A DNA stretch of 64,000 nucleotides from an uncultured Flavobacteriaceae bacterium (GCA_938084555.1 CALKFR010000013.1:1-64000); one strand, 5' to 3'. Positions 48,901 to 60,042 are shown, numbered from the stretch's first letter. The notes: a model not told the origin generated them from the sequence alone. Numbers and translations: made by a program.

Positions 48901-50346
48901 CAATCTTTTGAGTTTAAAAATATAAATTTAATTGATACTAAGTACCAATCTAAAGGATTTTTAGAAGGTACAATCACGCATCAGAATTTTGATTTATGGT
49001 CATTAGATATAGATGTTGACACCCCAAATTTACTAATACTAGACACTCAAAATTCTGATGAAGCATTGTATTATGGTACTGGATTTATTAAGGGTAATGC
49101 TAGTATAACTGGTCTCACTAACAACATAACCATTGATGTAAATGCCAAAACAATGCCTAACACTAACTTTGTAATTCCTCTAAAAGACATTGCTGCAATA
49201 GATACTTACCGATTAATACATTTTAAATCAGAAAAAACATTAGAGGAATTACAAGAGAAACTTGCTATTGATGCCATTGAAGGGGTTTCATTAAATATTG
49301 ATTTAGAGGTCACCAAAGATGCAAAAGCACAGATTGTTATCGATGAAGTAAATGGGAGTGAGCTCAGTGGACGTGGTTTAGGGGATTTAAAAATTGAAAT
49401 CAATACAAATGGTAAATTTGCCATGTTTGGAGATTATACGATAGATAATGGCGTTTATAATTTTAAGTATGGAGGTATAATTAATAAGCCTTTTGTTATT
49501 TCAAAGGGAGGAACAATCTCCTGGAGTGGAAATCCCTATGAAGCGAATTTAAATGTTACAGCTGTATACACAACTAATGCAAATCCGGCAGTTTTACTCG
49601 AGAATTTTAATACAAATAGAAAAATACCTGTAGATTTAATTACAAATATTTCAGGAAGCTTATTTAATTCAAAACAAGATTTTGATATTGAAATTCAAAA
49701 CTCAAACTCAACAATAGCATCAGAATTAGATTTCGTATTAAATGATAATGACATAAATTCAAAAATGCGTCAGTTTTTAACCTTACTAGCAGCTGGAACT
49801 TTTGCAAACCCAAATGGTGGAAATATAAATGGAACTGAACTATTAACGGGAACTACATCTAATGCTGTTGGTTCTATTCTTTCTGATATTATAAGTAGTA
49901 ATAAAGTTAGATTAGATCTAGGATATTCTTCAGGAGGAATTCAAAATCCTCAAGATGATTTAATTAATGATGACCAATTTGATGTTTCATTAACAACTCA
50001 AATAAGTAAAAATGTTATTGTAAATGGTAAAGTTGGAGTTCCAGTTGGTGCTCAGACTCAATCAAGTGTGGTAGGTGAGGTAAAAGTTGAGGTTTTATTA
50101 AATGATGCCGGAAACTTTAGAAGTGTTATTTTTAATAGACAAAATGAAATTCAATATTCTGCCCAAGAAGAAGGTTATACACAAGGAATAGGTTTGTCTT
50201 ATCAGGTGAACTTTAATTCTTTATCAGATTTATTAAAAAAGATTGGTTTAAAAAAGAAGACCAAAGGAAAGAAAAAAGTGATTCAAAAGAAAGACTCCAT
50301 AAGTTCCTCTCATCAAAGACTTTTAAACTTTAAGAAAAATAATTAA
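45919..50346 (+). CDS. tamB: Translocation/assembly module TamB (TTG start)
   Basis: 1475 aa; N-terminal TM, AsmA-like beta repeats, C-terminal DUF490-like FGDYTIDNGVYNFKYGGIINKPFVISKGGTISWSGNPYEANLNVTAVY. Confidence 0.88.
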   Translation: MFKLLKYLMVFLVFLVLIFSIPAVQTKLARIVTNDLNKDFGTNLEIKKVDLSLLGAVSLRGIEIKDHHQDTLIYVERLRSSLLDVKRILENNIQLKNTSLKGVYVNVKNYEGEEIDNLTVFVDKFEDDNPRDPKSNPFMLSSSNIYFEDINYKQINENKEVSLDFSAHHGGGSLQDFSIIGPNVSIKIKGLYFTDNRGLKITNLTTDFTYSKTQMKFYNTILQTNSSTIKAEIDFNYDRKNLSNFNELVYINADFKNSFLSTKDLNKLYKEIKGDDIFRFDTSLKGSLNNFSLENFKLNSDNGIKIVGDLNLINAVKQDEFYLSSNFEEFSLDYFKLKNLLPNLLENNLPKELIKLGEFSASGYTKITPSTIEATLGITSETGKIVSDLELNNFNSIDEAVYKGEVVLDDFDLGEFFEDSSFESVSFKGEVDGIGFRAGNINTKLIGEIYEIKFNEYNYKNISVNGLYQNNLFNGKLTSDDINLKGTFEGLADLSDEINKFDFKATINYANLRALNLFKRDSISELKGLIDLDLTGDKLENIVGIANFKNIIYTNERDIYPFKQFLIFSKVNENTRQIRIDSEDIIKGELIGDFKFEQMLSIAQNALGGIYSNYTPYKVSLDQFLNFDFVIYNQIVDLFFPEISVAPNTKINGSIKANKNQLKLKVTSPKITAYGTTIDSLFLDTDNKRDLYDSSLRAASIKTPHYTLSKLLLFNKTVNDTLFFKSIFKGGTSEKEKFNLDFYYTIDNNKKSVVGIEKSTFNYLENIWDLNPENNTNNKLTFDFKSNEYVFSPFTLKSKEQEINFKGILRDSTYKEINVDFSNVYLKSFLPEIDSLKLQGQLDGVINISQVDGIYGPKGNLSVKNFEINNFYQGDLKLNIEGESSYKKYGVNFSLDREEVKSISALGSLDFTKTRPKIDVAVNLEEFELNAFSPLGENVLSKIRGIASGNFTLKGFLRNPDMDGNLILENAGLQFPYLNTDYDFDGNASIGLNGQSFEFKNINLIDTKYQSKGFLEGTITHQNFDLWSLDIDVDTPNLLILDTQNSDEALYYGTGFIKGNASITGLTNNITIDVNAKTMPNTNFVIPLKDIAAIDTYRLIHFKSEKTLEELQEKLAIDAIEGVSLNIDLEVTKDAKAQIVIDEVNGSELSGRGLGDLKIEINTNGKFAMFGDYTIDNGVYNFKYGGIINKPFVISKGGTISWSGNPYEANLNVTAVYTTNANPAVLLENFNTNRKIPVDLITNISGSLFNSKQDFDIEIQNSNSTIASELDFVLNDNDINSKMRQFLTLLAAGTFANPNGGNINGTELLTGTTSNAVGSILSDIISSNKVRLDLGYSSGGIQNPQDDLINDDQFDVSLTTQISKNVIVNGKVGVPVGAQTQSSVVGEVKVEVLLNDAGNFRSVIFNRQNEIQYSAQEEGYTQGIGLSYQVNFNSLSDLLKKIGLKKKTKGKKKVIQKKDSISSSHQRLLNFKKNN

Positions 50347-50428
50347 TTAAAATATTTTCCCTTAATTTAGTGGGCTATTTAGAACTTATAAAACAAATGA
50401 TTTGTTGCTATTTTTAAGATAAATTAAT

Positions 50429-50442
50429 CGAAATCGATTTCG
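50429..50442. promoter_or_regulatory. 14-bp perfect palindrome upstream of pfkA-gap
   Basis: CGAAATCGATTTCG followed by a T-run, 50 bp upstream of pfkA ATG. Confidence 0.5.
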
Positions 50443-50492
50443 TTTTTTTTTTATTCTAAGTAACTATTAATAAGTATTTTTACAATGAAATT

Positions 50493-51476
50493 ATGAAAAA
50501 AATCAACAAGTTGGCTGTTATGACATCTGGGGGAGATTCTCCCGGAATGAATGCTGCAATTCGATCAGTGGTAAGAACTTGTGCATACTATAAAATAGAG
50601 TGTATAGGTATTTACAGAGGGTATCAGGGAATGATTGAAGGAGATTTCACGGTACTTACAGCAAGGAATGTTAATAATATCATTAACAAAGGGGGTACGA
50701 TTTTAAAATCAGCTAGATCTGATAAGTTTAGAACCTCAGAAGGAAGAAAAAAAGCACATGAAAATTTAATTAAGCAAAATATTGATGGACTTGTTATCAT
50801 TGGAGGTGATGGATCCTTTACTGGTGCAGTGATCTTTAATAAAGAATATAATTTTCCTGTAATAGGAATACCAGGAACAATTGATAATGATATTTTTGGT
50901 ACTTCACACACCTTAGGTTACGATACTGCTTTAAATACTGCTGTTGAAGCTATTGATAAAATTAGAGATACCGCCTCCTCTCACAATAGATTATTTTTTG
51001 TGGAAGTTATGGGTAGAGATGCCGGTTTTATTGCTTTAAATGCCGGAATTGGTGCAGGTGCTGAAGAAATATTAATTCCAGAAGAAAATCTTGGTTTAGA
51101 TAGATTATTAGAATCTTTAATAAAAAGTAGAAAGTCTGGAAAATCATCAAGTATAGTTGTAGTAGCTGAAGGAGACAAGTCTGGAAAGAATGTTTTTGAA
51201 TTGGCTAAATATATTGAAGACAATATGCCAGAATATGATGTGAGAGTTTCTGTTTTAGGTCACATGCAAAGAGGTGGTGCACCCTCTTGTTTTGACAGAG
51301 TTTTAGCAAGTAGACTTGGTGTAAAAGCAGTAGAATTATTAATATATAATAAAACCAATCTTATGGTTGGTCTTAAAAATAACACAGTAATAACAACAGA
51401 TTTAGAAGAAGCAATAACTGGAGGACATTCTATAAATAATGAACTCTTAAGAGTATCTGACATCATGTCAACATAA
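50493..51476 (+). CDS. pfkA: ATP-dependent 6-phosphofructokinase
   Basis: AVMTSGGDSPGMNAAIRSVVR, IGGDGSFTGA, PGTIDNDIFGTSHTLGYDTALNT, VLGHMQRGGAPSCFDR. Confidence 0.97.
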   Translation: MKKINKLAVMTSGGDSPGMNAAIRSVVRTCAYYKIECIGIYRGYQGMIEGDFTVLTARNVNNIINKGGTILKSARSDKFRTSEGRKKAHENLIKQNIDGLVIIGGDGSFTGAVIFNKEYNFPVIGIPGTIDNDIFGTSHTLGYDTALNTAVEAIDKIRDTASSHNRLFFVEVMGRDAGFIALNAGIGAGAEEILIPEENLGLDRLLESLIKSRKSGKSSSIVVVAEGDKSGKNVFELAKYIEDNMPEYDVRVSVLGHMQRGGAPSCFDRVLASRLGVKAVELLIYNKTNLMVGLKNNTVITTDLEEAITGGHSINNELLRVSDIMST

Positions 51477-51488
51477 TTAAATAATTAA

Positions 51489-52499
<1,011 letters not shown>

Positions 52500-52526
52500 A
52501 AGCTATTAAATACTAAAATATTTAAA

Positions 52527-52557
52527 GGCTGTCTTTTTAATAGACAGTCTTTTTTAT
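52527..52557. terminator. Terminator between gap and RidA gene (convergent)
   Basis: GGCTGTCT ... AGACAGTC followed by T-run. Confidence 0.7.
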
Positions 52558-52934
52558 TTAACTGCAATCATACTAATTTCTACATTCACATATTTTGGAA
52601 GATTAGCAACCTCTACAGTTTCTCTAGCAGGAGCAGTATCTTCATTGAAATATCTTCCATAAACTTCATTTATCTCAGAAAAATTTTCCATATCTGAGAT
52701 AAAAATTGAGGTTTTAATCACATGGTCAAAAGTCATCTCAGCTGCAGCTAAAACAGCTTTCATATTTTCCATTACTAAGGTAGTTTCCTCCTCAATAGTA
52801 GCAATATTTAACTCTCCAGTTCTTGGATTGATTGCGATTTGTCCAGAAGTGTATAAAGTGTTTCCTGATAATATGGCCTGGTTATATGGACCTATTGGCG
52901 CAGGTGCTTTTGAAGTTTTAATTATTTTTTTCAT
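52554..52934 (-). CDS. RidA family protein
   Basis: APAPIGPYNQAILSGNTLYTSGQIAINPRTGE, PARETVEVANLP. Confidence 0.95.
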   Translation of the reverse strand: MKKIIKTSKAPAPIGPYNQAILSGNTLYTSGQIAINPRTGELNIATIEEETTLVMENMKAVLAAAEMTFDHVIKTSIFISDMENFSEINEVYGRYFNEDTAPARETVEVANLPKYVNVEISMIAVK

Positions 52935-52947
52935 AAAGTAAATTGTT

Positions 52948-55647
52948 TTAAAATAATACTCTGTCGGGTGGATTATTTTGTTCGTATTTTAAATCATTTA
53001 ATATGCCACTCTTAACCCCAATAAAGAAAACATAGGATTGGTTGTTGCCAAAAGGTACCCAATTAAAAGTCATTTTCCAGCTATCTAAATCTCTAGAAAA
53101 ATTCATTCTAGTGAATGAAAATCCTCCATTTGCGATGTCATATCCAGAAGAAAAACCAACTTTCCATTTTGGTGTTAACTCAAAATCACCACCAAACATT
53201 AATGAGTGTGATTGAATTCCAGTATTTCCTCTTCCACTATTACTATAAGCTGCGGAATAGGCAAAGTTTATATTCCAAGGTATAGTTGATTTATATAATT
53301 CTGTAATTTCTTCCTCATTATTTTGACTAACAGAGGAGTTTGATGCAAAGCTATTTGCAGGGGTTAAATTTTTTCCTAAAACATCTGGTGTGACTTGATT
53401 CCCATTTCCTGAATTTTCATTACTACTTCCACTAAGATCTCTGCTTGAAAGCGTATAATTAGCAGTTAAATTAGCTCTAGTTAATCTAAATAATCCCTTT
53501 GTAAACTTATTTATTCTTAAGCCAGCCTCATTAACTTGGTAAGGATCTAAGGTGGCATTTAGATTAAGGGCTAATTTATCTTTTAAAAGTCTTGTTCCAG
53601 CAGATGCATTAACAGGAGACCAACGTAAACTGTCTGCAGCAATATTGTAGGATGAGCTGAAATTTAAATTATTTAGAATTGTTATTTTTCTATCTTCTTC
53701 ATCACTATCAGGATCTTTGGGAGCTAACTTTCCTTCTATAACATTATTTAATGTTATTCCGATAGAATTACTTAAACCTGTACCTGGTTTTCCATAAATA
53801 CTAGTTCCATTATCAAAAGGCGAATAGGTTTCAAACTCCGTTCCCTCCATATTAGTGTTAACAGTTTCGTTATATCTTTGCGCAAAATCAGGTCTATATG
53901 AAAATGAAACCGAGGGTCTGATGGTATGTCTGATGGCTTTTAAACGTCCTTTTTTAAAATTAAAGGTTCCATAAATATTAGTAGATAGACTTAAGCTTGA
54001 GCTATACTCTCTAAAGTTACTAAAGCTACTTATGGTATCTGACACAACAGTTCCAAAAGATCCATCGGTGTTTTGTATTGAAGGATCATATTCTTTGTTA
54101 ATTTTTTTAAAACTCCAAACCTCACGATAGTTTATACTAGGCGATAAAGTAAAATAATTTAACATGGTAATATTGGTGCTTGCATCTGCTCTATGTTGAA
54201 CACCTGCATTTGCAGTTTCAAACATTTTGGCGGTAAAGAATTCGTCTTCTGTTGTATTAATTCTGTATTCTCCTTGCATATTATAGGTTAGTCCAATTTT
54301 TTGTAGTGGATTTTTTTTAATTCCACCTTTACCAGCAAATGGATAAATTCTACTCATAGATACCTGAAGAGATGGAAGAGACATTGTAACTGTTCCTGTA
54401 TTTGTATTTTGAGAATGAGTAGCATTAGCGCTCATATTAAATGGAGTACCAGTAAATGTTTTTTGATAAGAAATAGAGGAGTTAAACGTATTTGTTAAAA
54501 AATTTGAGTTGTTAAATTCATTCAAGGATTGTCTAAAATATTGACTACTTCCTAAATTAACAGAGGCACCAAAATTAGAATTTGGATTTGATTTAGGATC
54601 TTGTCTATGACTCCATCTTAAGTTAAAATTAGTAGCTTCAGAGTAATCGTCAAAACCTCTAGTACTTCTAATTAATTTTTCAAAACTTAAATTAAAACCA
54701 CCAGAAAACTTATATCGAACATAATATTGAGAACGAGCTCTGAACCCCCAACTACCATTAGAATAAACATCACCTAATAATTCAAGATCTACATAATCAT
54801 TTACCGCAAAATAATATCCTCCATTTTGTATTCCAATTCCTCTATTAGATGTACTAGTTTGAATGGCCGGAAAAATAAATCCTGAAGTTCTGTTTTTTCC
54901 CATTGGAAAATAAGCGAAAGGAAGAAAAACAGGGGTGGGTACATCAGCAATAACGAGATTACTTAAACCAGCTACAATTTTTTTATTTGGTACTACTTTC
55001 GCTTTTTTTACGCCAATGTAGTAATCTGGGTTATCTTTATCTGAGGTAGTAAACCTTATATTACGCATATAAATTGTAGAATCGTTTACGCGTTTTGCTT
55101 TTTCACCTAAAACATACATCCCCGGTTCTTGTCTAGTTTTTATACCATAAATGATAGCTTTTTTTGTCTTGAAATTGTATAACATAGAATCCTGAACTGA
55201 TTCTTGACCCCCTTGTTTAAATACAGGTTTTTGAATATACCCTGTACTATCTTTTATACCTTTCGCAAATAAGGTGTTTTTTATATAATCAATAATAATT
55301 ATACCAGCTTTTAAATCAATGTCTGTGTAAACGATATGTGCTTCATTATACAAAGTAACTGTTTTGTCTTTTGCATTTTGTATAGTATAATCTTTTGCAA
55401 CATGGGTTATTAGATCCGTAATAGCCTCTTTTGGTTTTAATGTATCTATTTGAATGCTATCTTGTTTTTTTAACAGCAAAGTATCATTTTTTATATTTTT
55501 TTTTGGTAAGGGTATTGCCTCTTGAGATCTACCATTGTTAACTATAGGAATTGGTTTAGCTTTTGGCTTTATATCCTGAGATTTTATTTTTGTTAGAGAA
55601 CAAAATAAAAGTAAAAATAAAAGTATGTAAGTCAGATTTGATTGCAA
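52948..55647 (-). CDS. LptD-like outer-membrane protein (putative LPS assembly protein)
   Basis: OstA-like N-terminal segment (YNEAHIVYTDIDLKAGIIIIDYIKNTLFAKG), PVFLPFAYFPMGKNRTSGFIFP, long beta-barrel. Confidence 0.87.
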   Translation of the reverse strand: MQSNLTYILLFLLLFCSLTKIKSQDIKPKAKPIPIVNNGRSQEAIPLPKKNIKNDTLLLKKQDSIQIDTLKPKEAITDLITHVAKDYTIQNAKDKTVTLYNEAHIVYTDIDLKAGIIIIDYIKNTLFAKGIKDSTGYIQKPVFKQGGQESVQDSMLYNFKTKKAIIYGIKTRQEPGMYVLGEKAKRVNDSTIYMRNIRFTTSDKDNPDYYIGVKKAKVVPNKKIVAGLSNLVIADVPTPVFLPFAYFPMGKNRTSGFIFPAIQTSTSNRGIGIQNGGYYFAVNDYVDLELLGDVYSNGSWGFRARSQYYVRYKFSGGFNLSFEKLIRSTRGFDDYSEATNFNLRWSHRQDPKSNPNSNFGASVNLGSSQYFRQSLNEFNNSNFLTNTFNSSISYQKTFTGTPFNMSANATHSQNTNTGTVTMSLPSLQVSMSRIYPFAGKGGIKKNPLQKIGLTYNMQGEYRINTTEDEFFTAKMFETANAGVQHRADASTNITMLNYFTLSPSINYREVWSFKKINKEYDPSIQNTDGSFGTVVSDTISSFSNFREYSSSLSLSTNIYGTFNFKKGRLKAIRHTIRPSVSFSYRPDFAQRYNETVNTNMEGTEFETYSPFDNGTSIYGKPGTGLSNSIGITLNNVIEGKLAPKDPDSDEEDRKITILNNLNFSSSYNIAADSLRWSPVNASAGTRLLKDKLALNLNATLDPYQVNEAGLRINKFTKGLFRLTRANLTANYTLSSRDLSGSSNENSGNGNQVTPDVLGKNLTPANSFASNSSVSQNNEEEITELYKSTIPWNINFAYSAAYSNSGRGNTGIQSHSLMFGGDFELTPKWKVGFSSGYDIANGGFSFTRMNFSRDLDSWKMTFNWVPFGNNQSYVFFIGVKSGILNDLKYEQNNPPDRVLF

Positions 55648-55772
55648 TATTTAATATGCTATTTTTGTATAGGAGTAAAAATATGCTTCAATAACTGAAG
55701 CACCAAATTTGAAAAGCCAAAATTAGTTAAATTTTGAACAAAGAACTTATATATAACAGCAAATTTGTTCCC

Positions 55773-56873
55773 ATGAAATATTTGGTATTCTTTTTAGTTT
55801 TATATCTTCTTTTTGTTAATCCATTCGAATCTGTTTCTCAGAATGGTAAATTTATTGTTGTTTTAGATGCTGGGCATGGAGGTAATGATCCTGGTAATAT
55901 TGGAAATGGATACAGAGAGAAAAATATAGCTTTAAAAGTTGTTAAAGAAATACAACAAGAATTACAAAAAACAGAGGGTATAAAAGTTATTTTGACAAGA
56001 GATAAGGATGTTTTAATTGATCTTTGGAAAAGAGGTGATATTGCTAATAAAGCGAAGGCAAATTTATTTGTTTCTGTTCATTGTGATTCTCACACGTCTA
56101 ATGCATTTGGTGCAGGTACTTTTGTCCTAGGTTTGCATGCCAATAAAAGAAATTTTGAAGTTGCTAAACGTGAAAATGCAGTAATTTCTCTTGAGGAAAA
56201 TTTTAGAGAAAGATATGAAGGCTTTGATCCCAATTCTCAAGAATCTGTATTGGGCTTGACTCTACTTCAAGAGGAAAATCTTGATAAAAGTTTTTCTTTG
56301 GCAGCAGACATTCAACAAAATTTTTCACAGAATTTAAAGAGGAAAAATAGAGGTGTGAAACAAGCAGGCTTTGTTGTTTTACATCAAACCTTTATGCCTA
56401 GTGTTCTGATTGAATTAGGATTTCTCACAAATAAAAATGAAGGAAAATTTTTAAATTCTAAAGTAGGTCAGCAGAATATGGCCAAAGAAATAGCAAGATC
56501 TATTACAAAATATTACCATCGATTAAAAGCAAATACAGTTGTTGTTAAACCGGAGGAAAATAATGAAGAATCATCGATAAAATCTGCTTATACTAAAGGA
56601 AATGAAGAGAAATTTAATGATCAAGTAATTTTTAAAATTCAAATTGCATCTAGTAAAAATAAAATAAAAGTTAAATCATACAATTTTAAAGGACTAAAAA
56701 ATATTGAGAGAGTAAAGGTTGGTTCCTATTATAAATATTATTACGGAATTACTTCTAATTATAATGAAGTTAAAAGAGCATTATCAAAAGCTAAGAAGAA
56801 AGGATATTCAGATGCCTATATCGCTGCCTTTAAGAATGGTGAAAAAACATCGCTTTCAAAGGTTTTGAAATAA
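55773..56873 (+). CDS. N-acetylmuramoyl-L-alanine amidase
   Basis: VVLDAGHGGNDPGNIGNGYREKNIALKVV, FVSVHCDSH, VLIELGFLTNKNE; a TTG start at 55734 is possible, ATG 55773 precedes the signal peptide. Confidence 0.93.
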   Translation: MKYLVFFLVLYLLFVNPFESVSQNGKFIVVLDAGHGGNDPGNIGNGYREKNIALKVVKEIQQELQKTEGIKVILTRDKDVLIDLWKRGDIANKAKANLFVSVHCDSHTSNAFGAGTFVLGLHANKRNFEVAKRENAVISLEENFRERYEGFDPNSQESVLGLTLLQEENLDKSFSLAADIQQNFSQNLKRKNRGVKQAGFVVLHQTFMPSVLIELGFLTNKNEGKFLNSKVGQQNMAKEIARSITKYYHRLKANTVVVKPEENNEESSIKSAYTKGNEEKFNDQVIFKIQIASSKNKIKVKSYNFKGLKNIERVKVGSYYKYYYGITSNYNEVKRALSKAKKKGYSDAYIAAFKNGEKTSLSKVLK

Positions 56874-56932
56874 CTACTTTTACTGCTAACTAACAGAAAA
56901 TAATAGTATTATTGTAAATAAAATTTAAAAAA

Positions 56933-57895
56933 ATGTCTAAAGAGTTAAAAACAGGTATTGCTGCAGTTCTAATTTTATGTCTAGGTTATTGGGGCTTTAA
57001 TTTTCTTAAAGGTCAAAACTTATTAGAACCTGCCTCAAGAGTTTTCTACATTGAATACGACAATATACAAGGACTTAATAAAACGAGTACGGTTAGTATT
57101 AATGGTTTGCAAGTTGGCAAAGTGACAGAAATAAATTTTAATTCAGATGTCAAAAAAAGAGGGAAGTTAGTTGTAAAAATAGCTTTGGATAATGATTTTG
57201 AATTTTCAAAAAATAGCATTGCTAAGATTTACTCAACGAGTATTATTGGAGGCGAGTCTTTAGCAATTATCCCAAGTTATGACGGTGAACCAGCAGTCTC
57301 AGGAGATTATTTAAAGGGTGAAGTTGAATCAGACATCTTTACTTCTGTTGGTGAAACATTAAATCCATTAAAAACAAAAGTAGAACGGGTAATTATTGGA
57401 GCAGATTCACTTTTAATAGCATTAAATGATGTTTTAGATCTAAAATCTAGAGATAGCTTTAAGAAAACTATTCTAGGAGTAGAAACAACTGTGAGTTCTT
57501 TAAACGAGACTCTGAGCTCATTTAATACCATGATGGATTCTACAAAGTTAGATATAGATATAGCACTAGAGAACACCAAAAAAATTACTGAAAATTTTGT
57601 AAAAGTTTCTGATACTTTGGCGAAAGTAAATTTCGGACAGACAGTAAAAACACTTCAATTAACACTTGGAAATATTAACGGACTACTTTCTGGTTTAGAA
57701 AAAGGTAGGGGTTCATTAGGTAAATTAACAACAGATGATACCATGTATAACAATTTAACTAAAGCCTCAGAAGAGCTAGCAGCTTTACTAAAAGAAATGA
57801 AGTTAAATCCCAAAAGATTTGTTCACTTTTCTTTATTTGGTAAAAAAGCGAAACCATATATTGAGGAAGGCACTGAAAATAATACCTCTAACTAA
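56933..57895 (+). CDS. MlaD/MCE family protein
   Basis: N-terminal TM; YIEYDNIQGLNKTSTVSINGLQVGKV MCE domain. Confidence 0.92.
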   Translation: MSKELKTGIAAVLILCLGYWGFNFLKGQNLLEPASRVFYIEYDNIQGLNKTSTVSINGLQVGKVTEINFNSDVKKRGKLVVKIALDNDFEFSKNSIAKIYSTSIIGGESLAIIPSYDGEPAVSGDYLKGEVESDIFTSVGETLNPLKTKVERVIIGADSLLIALNDVLDLKSRDSFKKTILGVETTVSSLNETLSSFNTMMDSTKLDIDIALENTKKITENFVKVSDTLAKVNFGQTVKTLQLTLGNINGLLSGLEKGRGSLGKLTTDDTMYNNLTKASEELAALLKEMKLNPKRFVHFSLFGKKAKPYIEEGTENNTSN

Positions 57896-57940
57896 TTAGA
57901 AATTGTATCGCTACCCTAAATATTAAAATTTATTTCTCAT

Positions 57941-59254
57941 ATGAATTATTTACCAAATATATCTTTTGCAATTGCACTTATTATTGGGATTGGATTTTTT
58001 GTCATGAATGTTCTTAAGCTAGTTAGAAATATTAAACTTGGTAAAGAAGTAGATAGATCTGATCGTAAAATTGAACGATGGAAAAATATGGCTAGAATTG
58101 CCTTGGGTCAATCTAAAATGGTAAGTAGACCAATAGCTGGATTTCTTCATATTGTTGTTTATGTTGGCTTCATAGTTATTAATATTGAAGTTTTAGAAAT
58201 TATTATTGATGGATTGTTTGGTACGCACAGGATTTTTCAGCCCTTTCTTGGGAATTCTATTTATGGTTTTCTGATAGGTACATTTGAAATTTTAGCATTT
58301 CTGGTTTTAGTGGCAGTTATTTTGTTTTGGTTAAGAAGGAATTTTGTTCAGCTAAAAAGATTTATGAGCAAAGAAATGAAAGGTTGGCCAAAAAATGATG
58401 GTAACTTAATTCTTTACTTTGAAATTGTTTTGATGTCTTTATTCATCCTTATGAATGCAACAGATTATTCATTTCAAGAGGCAGGTTTTGGTAACCCTAT
58501 AAGTCAATTTGTAGCGCCTTGGTTTTCAGAGTATCCTCTTGAAACTCTATCTAGTATAGAGCATATAGCCTGGTGGGCTCATATTATTGGTATCTTAATT
58601 TTTTTAAATTATTTATATTATTCAAAACATCTACACATTTTATTAGCTTTTCCGAATACGTTTTATGCAAATCTTCAGCCTAAAGGCCAATTTAATAATC
58701 TATCATCAGTAACCAAGGAAGTTAGAATGATGATGGACCCTGACGCAGATCCTTATGCGATGCCAGAGGAAGGTGCAGAGGAGGAAGTTCCTGAAAAATT
58801 TGGAGCTAGCGATGTTACTGATTTAAATTGGGTACAATTACTCAATGCATATACCTGTACAGAATGTGGCAGATGTACGTCTTCTTGTCCAGCAAATATG
58901 ACAGGTAAAGAACTATCACCAAGAGCTATCATGATGAAAACCAGAGACCGATTAGAGGAAGTAGGTAGAAATATAGACAGTAATAAAGGTACATTTAAAG
59001 ATGATGGTAAACAATTACTTAATGATTATATTACACCCGAGGAATTGTGGGCATGTACAAGTTGTAATGCTTGTGTAGAGGAATGTCCAATAGATATAGA
59101 TCCATTGTCTATAATCATGGATATGCGTAGATATTTGGTGATGGAGCAATCTGCTGCACCACAAGAATTGAATATGATGATGACTAATATTGAAAATAAC
59201 GGTGCTCCCTGGCAGTACAATCAACAAGATAGATTAAACTGGAAAGACGAATAA
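57941..59254 (+). CDS. Membrane-anchored 4Fe-4S dicluster protein (HdrC/LutB-like)
   Basis: CTECGRCTSSCPAN and CTSCNACVEECPIDIDP; N-terminal TM helices. Confidence 0.9.
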   Translation: MNYLPNISFAIALIIGIGFFVMNVLKLVRNIKLGKEVDRSDRKIERWKNMARIALGQSKMVSRPIAGFLHIVVYVGFIVINIEVLEIIIDGLFGTHRIFQPFLGNSIYGFLIGTFEILAFLVLVAVILFWLRRNFVQLKRFMSKEMKGWPKNDGNLILYFEIVLMSLFILMNATDYSFQEAGFGNPISQFVAPWFSEYPLETLSSIEHIAWWAHIIGILIFLNYLYYSKHLHILLAFPNTFYANLQPKGQFNNLSSVTKEVRMMMDPDADPYAMPEEGAEEEVPEKFGASDVTDLNWVQLLNAYTCTECGRCTSSCPANMTGKELSPRAIMMKTRDRLEEVGRNIDSNKGTFKDDGKQLLNDYITPEELWACTSCNACVEECPIDIDPLSIIMDMRRYLVMEQSAAPQELNMMMTNIENNGAPWQYNQQDRLNWKDE

Positions 59255-59265
59255 AAGTAATAAAT

Positions 59266-60042
59266 ATGAATGTACCAACAATGGCAGAAATGCTGTCTCA
59301 AGGCAAAGAACCGGAAGTTTTATTTTGGGTAGGTGCCGCAGGCAGTTATGATGATAGAGCAAAAAAAATCACAAGAGCTTTTGTTAAGTTATTACATAAA
59401 GCAAATGTTGATTTTGCTGTTTTAGGAACAGAAGAGAGTTCAACAGGAGATGCTGCCAAAAGAGCTGGAAATGAATTTCTATTTCAAATGCAAGCCATTT
59501 CAAATATTGAAATATTAAACTCATATAATGTTAAAACAATTGTTTGTACAGATCCACATTCATTTAACACATTAAAAAATGAATATCCAGAATTGGGAGG
59601 GAATTATGAGGTTTACCATCATACACAATACATAAAAAAATTAGTTGAACAAGGTAGGTTAGAAATTAAAAAATCTTTAAAAGGTAAGCAAGTTACCTAT
59701 CATGACCCATGTTATTTAGGTAGAGGAAATGGTGTGTATGAATCTCCAAGAGATATCATAAGAAAATTAGGGGTAAATCTAAAGGAAATGAAACAACACA
59801 AAAACAGGGCTTTGTGTTGTGGAGCAGGAGGAGCTCAAATGTTTAAAGATGCAGAAAAAGGTGACAAGGAAATTAATATTTTAAGAACAGAGCAAGCATT
59901 GGAAACCAATGCAAAAATAATTGCTACAGGATGTCCTTATTGTAACACAATGATGACTGATGGAGTTAAGTTTCATGAGAAGGAATCTCAAATTATTGTT
60001 AAAGATATTGCTGAATTAATTGCAGAGGCTGATAATCTATAA
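59266..60042 (+). CDS. Heterodisulfide-reductase-like CCG-domain Fe-S protein
   Basis: YHDPCYLGRGNGVYESPRDIIRKLG, ALCCGAGGAQMF, ATGCPYCNTMM. Confidence 0.9.
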   Translation: MNVPTMAEMLSQGKEPEVLFWVGAAGSYDDRAKKITRAFVKLLHKANVDFAVLGTEESSTGDAAKRAGNEFLFQMQAISNIEILNSYNVKTIVCTDPHSFNTLKNEYPELGGNYEVYHHTQYIKKLVEQGRLEIKKSLKGKQVTYHDPCYLGRGNGVYESPRDIIRKLGVNLKEMKQHKNRALCCGAGGAQMFKDAEKGDKEINILRTEQALETNAKIIATGCPYCNTMMTDGVKFHEKESQIIVKDIAELIAEADNL

